From positions 1-19,011 of the forward strand of contig JAIHVJ010000012.1 in assembly GCA_022720335.1 (NCBI GenBank): a stretch of DNA of 19,011 bases. Reading direction: 5' to 3'. The position numbers were made by a program, and so were the translations under genes. The notes beneath the pieces were generated by a model. That model was not told where the DNA came from, did not search any database, and saw only the letters and a list, made by a program, of their open reading frames with translations. This stretch comes from Collinsella sp. GTDB taxonomy: Bacteria; Actinomycetota; Coriobacteriia; Coriobacteriales; Coriobacteriaceae. Below, piece by piece: positions 14,689-19,011 of this stretch. Each line of letters opens with the position of its first letter. The stretch's first letter is position 1.

Positions 14689-14832
14689 GAAAGGGGACCA
14701 AGATTTCCAAAGGTTAACTTTGGTTGACCATAATAGTTCGACTAAACTAGTCTCAAAGCGTGCTCGAGCAAACTAATGAACTCGGGTGCTAAGGCACCAT
14801 GCCGCGCTTGTGCGGCAAAAGGGAGAAGCAAC
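14689..14832 (+). promoter_or_regulatory. Leader and putative control region of the metal ATPase operon
   Basis: A possible -35 TTGACC at 14724-14729 pairs with a weak TAGTCT at 14748-14753 (18-bp spacer). Two dyads overlap it: CCAAAG-N5-CTTTGG at 14707-14723 and GACTA-N3-TAGTC at 14740-14752. Further on are small hairpins GGTGC/GCACC (14785-14798) and TGCCGC/GCGGCA (14800-14817), the last ending just before the ribosome binding site. A metal-responsive repressor site is plausible but unproven. Confidence 0.45.
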
Positions 14833-15078
14833 ATGAAGAAGTCAACGTTCAATACCCTGCTTGTCGGTGGCGGTTTTCTGCTTGGCACGGCCGGCATCAA
14901 GCTGCTCACCAGTGCTCCGGTAAAGAACGCCTGCGTGCAGGGCATCGCGTGCGGTATGCGCGTCAAGAACTGCTACCAGGACATGGTCGAGCAGGCCAAG
15001 GCCAATGTCGATGACATGGTTGCCGAGGCTGCCTACATCACCCAGAGCGAGGCCGCTGCTGACGAGGCAGCCGAGTAA
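14833..15078 (+). CDS. Small DUF6110-like membrane protein next to a P-type ATPase
   Basis: The 81-aa protein has one membrane helix (about 8-26, LLVGGGFLLGTAGIKLL). Three cysteines follow (Cys34, Cys40, Cys47), then an acidic, Ala-rich amphipathic tail. It resembles the DUF6110 proteins that accompany heavy-metal P-type ATPases in Gram-positive bacteria. In architecture and position it parallels the mycobacterial PacL (DUF1490) proteins, small membrane-anchored partners of the CtpC-, CtpG- and CtpV-type ATPases. A chaperone or stabilising role for the next gene's product is therefore inferred. AGGGAG, 8 nt upstream, supports ATG 14833 rather than the in-frame ATG 14776. The gap to the ATPase gene is 18 nt. 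Confidence 0.8.
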   Translation: MKKSTFNTLLVGGGFLLGTAGIKLLTSAPVKNACVQGIACGMRVKNCYQDMVEQAKANVDDMVAEAAYITQSEAAADEAAE

Positions 15079-15096
15079 CGCTCCCAGGCACAAACT

Positions 15097-17172
15097 ATGA
15101 GATTCTCGATTATCAGCGAGATCCCCGGCAGGACCCGTCTTCAATTGGCGGGTCCTGTGCCAGAGAGCGATCTCGATGCACTTCTTAAGCTTGGCGGCGA
15201 TATCGACGGCGTGCACAAGGTGCGCGTCTACGGCCGCATCGGCCAGATGGCACTCGAATACGACGAGCCGCGCCGCGCGAGCGTGCTCGATGCCTTGGGC
15301 GCGCTCGATGCTCAAGCTATCGCCGATGCCAAGTCGGGCTACGTGATGCAACTCGAGCCGCGCAAGCACAAGCTCGTCATGGATCTTGCCACACTTATCG
15401 GCGTCCACTACGCGCGCCGTTGGTTCTTGCCGACGCCTCTGCGTGCGGTGTTTGTCGTGGCCGGTTACATGGCATTTTTGCGCGCTGCCCTTCATGAGCT
15501 GGCACAGCCGCGCCTGACCGTTCCTGTGCTCGACGCTTCGGCCATCGGCATTTCGTTCGTCAAGCGTGATGTCGACACCGCGGGCCAGACAATGTTCTTG
15601 CTCAACGTGGGCGAGCTGCTCGAGGACTACACTCGCGCCATGAGCGAAAACGAGCTCATCAACTCGCTGCTCGATGTGCCCGACAAGGCGCAAAAGGTTG
15701 TCGGCGACACCGAGGTAAGCGTTGCCGCGACCGAGCTCGAGCCCGGCGATTTGGTCGCCGTGCGCACTGGCATGTCCATTTGCATCGACGGTGTTGTCGA
15801 GCAGGGGAGCGCTATGGTCAACCAGGCGACCCTGACCGGCGAGCCGCTGGCCGTCGAGCGAAGCGTGGGCGACGATGTGTTCGCCGGTACCGTCGTGGAA
15901 GACGGCAGCATCTTGGTGCGCGTGCGCGCCAACACGGCGCAGACCAAGCTCCGCTCGATCGTCTCGCTCGTGCAGACGGCCGACTCGCTCAAGTCCGAGG
16001 GCCAGTCGCACATGGAGGACCTCGCCAACAAGATCGTCCCGTGGAACTTCCTGCTCGCGGGCCTTGTCGCTCTCACCACGCGTAGCCTCATCAAGACCTC
16101 GGCGGCACTGATGGTCGACTACTCGTGCGCACTCAAGCTCACGGGTTCCGTCGCCGTCATGACCGCTATGAGTGATGCCGCCAAGATGGGCGTCATGGTC
16201 AAGGGCGCAAAGTACTTTGAGTCGTTTGCCAAGGCCGACACCATTGTGTTTGATAAGACCGGCACGCTGACCGAGGCGCAGCCGCGTCTCGCCTGCGTGC
16301 TCACCACCGATGGCTGGAGCGAGGACGAGATCCTGCGCCTTTCCGCTTGCTTGGAGGAGCATTTTCCGCATCCGGTGGCACGCGCCGTGGTCAACGCCGC
16401 CCGCGAGCGCGGGCTCGAGCACCGCGAGCGCCATGCTGCCGTCGAGTACATCGTGGCACACGGCATCGCTTCGTCCATCGAAGGGCGTCGCGCCATCATC
16501 GGTTCCGCGCACTTTGTATTTGAGGATGAGGGCGCGCAGCTCGAGTCCGACATTAAGGAGCGCATCGAGTCCCAGATGCAGGGCTTGTCGCCGCTGTACC
16601 TGGCGGTCGACGGTACGGTCGTTGGCGTGCTCGGTATCGAGGACCCGCTCAAACCCGGCGTGCGCGAGGCCATCGCCGACTTGCACGCGTTGGGCGTTAA
16701 GCACGTGGTCATGCTCACGGGCGACTCGGAGCGCACGGCCGAGCGCATTGCTCGCGAGGCAGGCGTCGACGAGTTTAAGGCCGAGCTGCTGCCCGAGGAC
16801 AAGTACGCGTATGTTGAGCGCATTAAGGGCGAGGGGCGCCACGTTGCCATGGTGGGCGATGGCGTCAACGACTCACCGGCGCTGGGCCTGGCCGATGTGG
16901 GTCTGGCCATGGGCGGTGGAAGCGATATCGCCAAGGAGGTCGCCGATATCATCCTGACCGATACGGATCTCGCCGCGATCGTGCGTCTGCGCCGCATGAG
17001 TCAGGGGCTTATCGACCGTCTGACGAGTTCGTATTCCAAGGTGATGCTCACCAACTCGGCGCTCCTGGCGCTGGGCATTACCGGCGCGATTACCCCGCAG
17101 GCGTCGTCGCTGCTGCACAACGGCTCAACGATTGCCTACAGCCTGGGCAACGCGAAGGCTTACCTGCGTTAG
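15097..17172 (+). CDS. Heavy-metal-type P-type ATPase with an SCA membrane motif
   Basis: The 691-aa protein is a P1B-like metal-transporting ATPase. An HMA-like N-terminal domain (about 1-75) keeps the PGRTRLQL motif but lacks a CxxC metal site. The pump core is complete: actuator TLTGEP (245-250), phosphorylated Asp386 in DKTGTLT, HP locus FPHP (423-426), TGD (541-543) and hinge GDGVND (587-592). The sixth-helix metal site, canonically CPC or SPC, reads DYSCALKL (Cys344, no proline), so metal specificity cannot be assigned by the usual rule. The C-terminal helices contain LLHNGSTIAYSLGN, a typical end. The gene follows the small DUF6110-like protein and ends at a strong terminator. Export of a transition metal is likely; which one is unknown. 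Confidence 0.93.
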   Translation: MRFSIISEIPGRTRLQLAGPVPESDLDALLKLGGDIDGVHKVRVYGRIGQMALEYDEPRRASVLDALGALDAQAIADAKSGYVMQLEPRKHKLVMDLATLIGVHYARRWFLPTPLRAVFVVAGYMAFLRAALHELAQPRLTVPVLDASAIGISFVKRDVDTAGQTMFLLNVGELLEDYTRAMSENELINSLLDVPDKAQKVVGDTEVSVAATELEPGDLVAVRTGMSICIDGVVEQGSAMVNQATLTGEPLAVERSVGDDVFAGTVVEDGSILVRVRANTAQTKLRSIVSLVQTADSLKSEGQSHMEDLANKIVPWNFLLAGLVALTTRSLIKTSAALMVDYSCALKLTGSVAVMTAMSDAAKMGVMVKGAKYFESFAKADTIVFDKTGTLTEAQPRLACVLTTDGWSEDEILRLSACLEEHFPHPVARAVVNAARERGLEHRERHAAVEYIVAHGIASSIEGRRAIIGSAHFVFEDEGAQLESDIKERIESQMQGLSPLYLAVDGTVVGVLGIEDPLKPGVREAIADLHALGVKHVVMLTGDSERTAERIAREAGVDEFKAELLPEDKYAYVERIKGEGRHVAMVGDGVNDSPALGLADVGLAMGGGSDIAKEVADIILTDTDLAAIVRLRRMSQGLIDRLTSSYSKVMLTNSALLALGITGAITPQASSLLHNGSTIAYSLGNAKAYLR

Positions 17173-17196
17173 CAGACGTGTTCGCTCACGTTATCT

Positions 17197-17242
17197 GGCC
17201 TGCGCCCAGACGGCATCTGTGTCGTCTGGGCGCAGGCCTTTT
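17197..17242 (+). terminator. Rho-independent terminator of the P-type ATPase operon
   Basis: The perfect 16-bp stem GGCCTGCGCCCAGACG/CGTCTGGGCGCAGGCC closes a 10-nt loop and is followed by TTTT. It lies 24 nt after the ATPase stop and just before the promoter of the toxin-antitoxin pair. Confidence 0.93.
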
Positions 17243-17246
17243 GCGT

Positions 17247-17293
17247 TTGACCATCTGCTAGCTTCTCTATATAGTGTTGATAGCGGTGCTAGC
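17247..17293 (+). promoter_or_regulatory. Promoter of the toxin-antitoxin operon with paired GCTAGC sites
   Basis: TTGACC (17247-17252) and TATAGT (17270-17275) are separated by exactly 17 bp, a good sigma-70-type promoter. Identical TGCTAGC heptamers at 17256-17262 and 17287-17293 flank the -10 box. Since ribbon-helix-helix antitoxins usually repress their own promoter, these are candidate operators. The promoter sets the start of translation downstream of about 17282. Confidence 0.7.
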
Positions 17294-17315
17294 AATTGAA
17301 GGGAGCGGGATCAAC

Positions 17316-17669
17316 GTGGGTGCTGTTAGCGGCATGGCGCAGGTGAATGTTCGCGTAGATCGCTCGGTTAAAGAGCGCGCCGAGGAAGCGCTACAGCTTT
17401 CGGGCAGGTCACTGCCCGAGCTCATCAAAAAGGTCGTGGCCAAGGTCGCACAGGGTGGCGGGCAGTGTGAGGAAGTGCTGTCTGCCGTTGATGGTCGGCA
17501 ACAGACCGTCGCGCACGATACTCCGTTCTCCGTATCATGGGCAGCGGCCGACCGGCTTTATGCAGATTTGGGCATCGCCACGTCGTCCGTATCCGACGAT
17601 CGCGATTGGGACACAGTCTATTCCGAAGCCATGGACGAGCGCTATCGCCAAAAGGGGATGATCCTGTGA
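17316..17669 (+). CDS. RelB/DinJ-like antitoxin of a type II toxin-antitoxin pair
   Basis: The 117-aa protein has an N-terminal ribbon-helix-helix segment (MAQVNVRVDRSVKERAEEAL, then SGRSLPELIKKVVAKVA). This is the DNA-binding and dimerisation part of RelB/DinJ-type antitoxins. The C-terminal half, ending in RDWDTVYSEAMDERYRQKG, would wrap and neutralise the toxin. I chose GTG 17316 because GAAGGGAGCGG lies about 8 nt upstream and the promoter -10 box is at 17270-17275. ATG 17334 (MAQVNVRV) is a possible shorter start; an ATG-like start near 17274 falls within the -10 box. The stop overlaps the toxin's GTG by four bases (GTGA), which couples their translation. It probably represses its own operon. 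Confidence 0.8.
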   Translation: MGAVSGMAQVNVRVDRSVKERAEEALQLSGRSLPELIKKVVAKVAQGGGQCEEVLSAVDGRQQTVAHDTPFSVSWAAADRLYADLGIATSSVSDDRDWDTVYSEAMDERYRQKGMIL

Positions 17670-18181
17670 GCGGGGCTCCCCTCAAAATAATGGTGGATGC
17701 CAACGTATGGGTTGATTCGTTTTGCGTCGACCATGCCGAGTCGCTTGCCGCGCGTGCGTTTATTGGGCAGGCGGCGGAATCGGGCGCAACGCTGCTCTTT
17801 CCGGTGCATATCGCCAAGGACGTACTGTATGTTGTACAGCACGAACTGAAGCGTAGCGTTCTTGCCAGTGGGGGAGCGCTCGACGAGGCGTCTGCCCGTG
17901 CAATTGGCGATGCGGCGTTGGCGTTTGTTCGGAACATGACCGAAAACGCCACGGCCGTGGGTGCAGATGCATCGGACCTTTGGCTGGCCGACAAATACTT
18001 AGCGCTCCATCGCGATTACGAGGACAACTTGGTGCTCGCCGCGTGCAAGCGCGCACAGGTCGATTACTTGGTGACCAACGATCGCAAGCTGCTCGAACAT
18101 GCCGATCTTGCGGCAAAGACACCTCGTCAAATGATGCCGATTCTGGCTTTGGCCGAACGCGGCGGCGCGGCTATCGGTTGA
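17666..18181 (+). CDS. PIN-domain ribonuclease toxin
   Basis: The 171-aa protein is a PIN-fold protein. It has the first acidic residue Asp11 in IMVDANVWVD, a central helical region with Glu60, and the C-terminal motif HRDYEDNLVLAACKRAQVDY with Asp118/Asp120, then LVTNDRKLL with Asp139. PIN toxins of type II systems are Mg2+-dependent RNases that cut specific RNAs such as tRNA or rRNA. The start is a GTG overlapping the antitoxin stop, with AAAGGGG about 8 nt upstream. The pairing of a RelB-like (not VapB-like) antitoxin with a PIN toxin is a mixed combination. The target RNA cannot be predicted. A hairpin follows at 18194. Confidence 0.87.
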   Translation: MSGAPLKIMVDANVWVDSFCVDHAESLAARAFIGQAAESGATLLFPVHIAKDVLYVVQHELKRSVLASGGALDEASARAIGDAALAFVRNMTENATAVGADASDLWLADKYLALHRDYEDNLVLAACKRAQVDYLVTNDRKLLEHADLAAKTPRQMMPILALAERGGAAIG

Positions 18182-18193
18182 CGCGAACTGTTT

Positions 18194-18230
18194 GCGGGCC
18201 CCTTGGACGATGAAGCGCCAAGGGGCCCGC
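18194..18230. terminator. Bidirectional hairpin between convergent genes
   Basis: The perfect 13-bp stem GCGGGCCCCTTGG/CCAAGGGGCCCGC closes an 11-nt loop. It sits 12 nt after the toxin stop and 10 nt beyond the stop of the converging minus-strand gene. T-runs on both sides are poor, so strength is uncertain, but position and stem fit a shared terminator. Confidence 0.72.
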
Positions 18231-18239
18231 GTCTGCTAT

Positions 18240-18674
18240 TTACAAAAGCTGGGCCTTAATAGCGGAACTTTCTGCGAGCTGCTCGGCTGCCTTTTCGTCG
18301 GAGCTGTCGAGTGCTGCCAGGCTACGGTAGACCCACTCGTTGACCTGGGTGTTCTTGACGCCTACGGTCTGCATAAGGGCGCCTACCTCGCGGATTGCTG
18401 CGAGCAGATCAGCTTTGGGACCCGCGAGCTCGACCTCGATGCCGTGGTAGGCGGTCACGCCGCGGTTCTCACTCACGTGGTCGATAAAGCCCTCGACGGT
18501 CTCAAGCTGCTGGGCGAGAGCTGCATTATCGTCGGCGTCCAGCGCGACGAGTGCGTTCGATACCGTGAGGGCGGGATGTCCGCAGGGGACAAAGCCTTCG
18601 ATGACATCCATAGCTTCGGTAATGGTTGAGCCCAGGCCCGCGAGGGCATTGACGAGTTGCTGTTTGGTATCCAT
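18240..18674 (-). CDS. Hypothetical 144-aa protein, unrecognised
   Basis: I do not recognise this protein. It is small, acidic and Ala/Leu-rich, with no signal peptide or membrane segment, and looks mainly helical (LVNALAGLGSTITEAMDVIE; NAALAQQLETVEGFIDHV; ADLLAAIREVGALMQTVG; EKAAEQLAESSAIKAQLL). One Cys-Gly-His lies near residues 31-33 (FVPCGHPAL). Reality as a gene is supported by GAAAGGA five nt before the ATG (18672-18674), by actinobacterial-type codon use across the whole frame, and by the hairpin just after its stop. It is convergent with the toxin-antitoxin pair and divergent from tmRNA. The domain-free helical sequence gives no function. Confidence 0.8.
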   Translation of the reverse strand: MDTKQQLVNALAGLGSTITEAMDVIEGFVPCGHPALTVSNALVALDADDNAALAQQLETVEGFIDHVSENRGVTAYHGIEVELAGPKADLLAAIREVGALMQTVGVKNTQVNEWVYRSLAALDSSDEKAAEQLAESSAIKAQLL

Positions 18675-18913
18675 AACGGTCCTTTCGACGGGTCAATTTT
18701 GCTTGGCGAAAATATACGTGACGCGATCGGTAGCAAAAGCGTGAAGTGCGGCGCACATTGGGGTCTTCACAGCTCGTGCATAGAACAGCTGTCTGCCTTT
18801 AGAACGTGGTAAGATAGCTATCCACGAGCGGGGCACACCCCGCGTGTTCCTTGAAAAGTCGACGGTTATCGGGTGTTTGCAGGTCCGATACCATCCAGAC
18901 TTTCCCAACATCC
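18675..18913. other. Gene-free stretch between the hypothetical gene and tmRNA
   Basis: No protein gene is seen. It includes a possible minus-strand -10 TATATT near 18705 for the hypothetical gene and a palindrome ACAGCTGT at 18785-18792. A plus-strand -10 candidate TAAGAT lies at 18810-18815. Two hairpins follow: GCGGGG-CACA-CCCCGC at 18827-18842 and TATCGG/CCGATA around 18867-18890. These would sit in a roughly 90-nt tmRNA precursor leader. Confidence 0.5.
18810..18815 (+). promoter_or_regulatory. Candidate -10 box for tmRNA
   Basis: TAAGAT lies about 100 nt before the mature tmRNA 5' end. No convincing -35 hexamer is visible, and I see no better -10 box nearer the gene. If used, the leader would be removed by RNase P. 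Confidence 0.35.
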
Positions 18914-19011
18914 GGGGGCGACTGGTTTCGACACGATAGCTCTGAGAGAGGAAGCAAGCCGAGGTCTCCTCGCCTCGTTAAACAGGGGTACCGTCAAATT
19001 GAATTGACAAC
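18914..19011 (+). ncRNA. ssrA: Transfer-messenger RNA (tmRNA), 5' part, runs off the window
   Basis: tmRNA rescues stalled ribosomes by acting as alanyl-tRNA and then as a short mRNA for a degradation tag. The 5' end GGGGGCGACTGGTTTCGACA carries the conserved acceptor strand and the T-arm-facing GGTTTCGAC block found in bacterial tmRNAs. A GAGG/CCTC-rich stretch (about 18959-18976) follows, where helix 2 and the first pseudoknot are expected. The window ends at about nucleotide 98, at or near the start of the tag-coding region, so the tag peptide and the 3' half cannot be read. Confidence 0.93.

Noticed and set aside
14785..14832. Known riboswitch class before the small DUF6110-like gene
   Set aside because: Hairpins are present but I could not match the conserved core of any metal riboswitch, so only generic structure is reported.
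14842..16842. Long open frame of 666 codons on the minus strand opposite the P-type ATPase
   Set aside because: The plus strand carries a complete P-type ATPase with all motifs. The antisense frame is His/Ala/Gly/Leu-rich low-information sequence typical of shadows in GC-rich DNA.
17274..17315. Start codon at 17274 for the antitoxin
   Set aside because: It falls within the -10 box TATAGT of a well-spaced promoter. GTG 17316 has the ribosome binding site.
18827..18890. tRNA or separate small RNA gene before tmRNA
   Set aside because: The hairpins do not form a cloverleaf and there is no T-run after them.

Overview
The window looks like the chromosome of a high-GC Gram-positive gut actinobacterium of the class Coriobacteriia, most probably Collinsella or a close relative. 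This is inferred from the GC-rich codon use, the LPXTG pilin with a class C sortase, the gatCAB operon, the DUF4143 ATPase, the P-type ATPase paired with a small membrane protein, and intergenic DNA dense in dyad repeats. No sequence search was possible.

Layout, left to right. (1) Positions 1-4338 are a pilus/surface locus. It holds a sortase-anchored pilin broken by one in-frame TAA, a strong terminator, a two-domain winged-helix protein whose overlapping partner gene has shrunk to about 20 codons, and a class C sortase. (2) 4339-4662 is a gene-free stretch with two dyads, a degenerate 21-bp tandem repeat and a probable promoter. (3) 4663-8164 is gatC-gatA-gatB, joined by TAATG overlaps; GatB carries an internal insertion of about 70 residues. 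(4) 8165-8554 is unusually structured: a nested 139-bp inverted repeat containing a terminator, a second terminator, a perfect 27-bp palindrome and a 75-bp dyad, followed by a DUF4143-type AAA+ ATPase. (5) 9985-14688 is an AraC-family regulator divergent from two half-size ABC exporter-fold genes, an arrangement like the siderophore systems YbtA/YbtP/YbtQ and IrtAB. (6) 14833-17172 is a small DUF6110-like membrane protein plus a heavy-metal-type P-type ATPase, ended by a 16-bp-stem terminator. (7) 17316-18181 is a toxin-antitoxin pair (RelB/DinJ-like antitoxin and PIN-domain toxin) with a recognisable promoter. (8) 18240-18674 on the minus strand is an unrecognised 144-aa protein. (9) From 18914 the 5' part of tmRNA (ssrA) runs off the window.

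Genes that probably work together are gatCAB (one heterotrimeric amidotransferase), the two ABC half-transporters (probably a heterodimer controlled by the AraC protein), the small protein with the P-type ATPase (metal transport), and the antitoxin with the PIN toxin. The sortase would polymerise pilins, but the only pilin visible here has lost its anchor. I saw no rRNA, tRNA, CRISPR array, insertion sequence or prophage gene.
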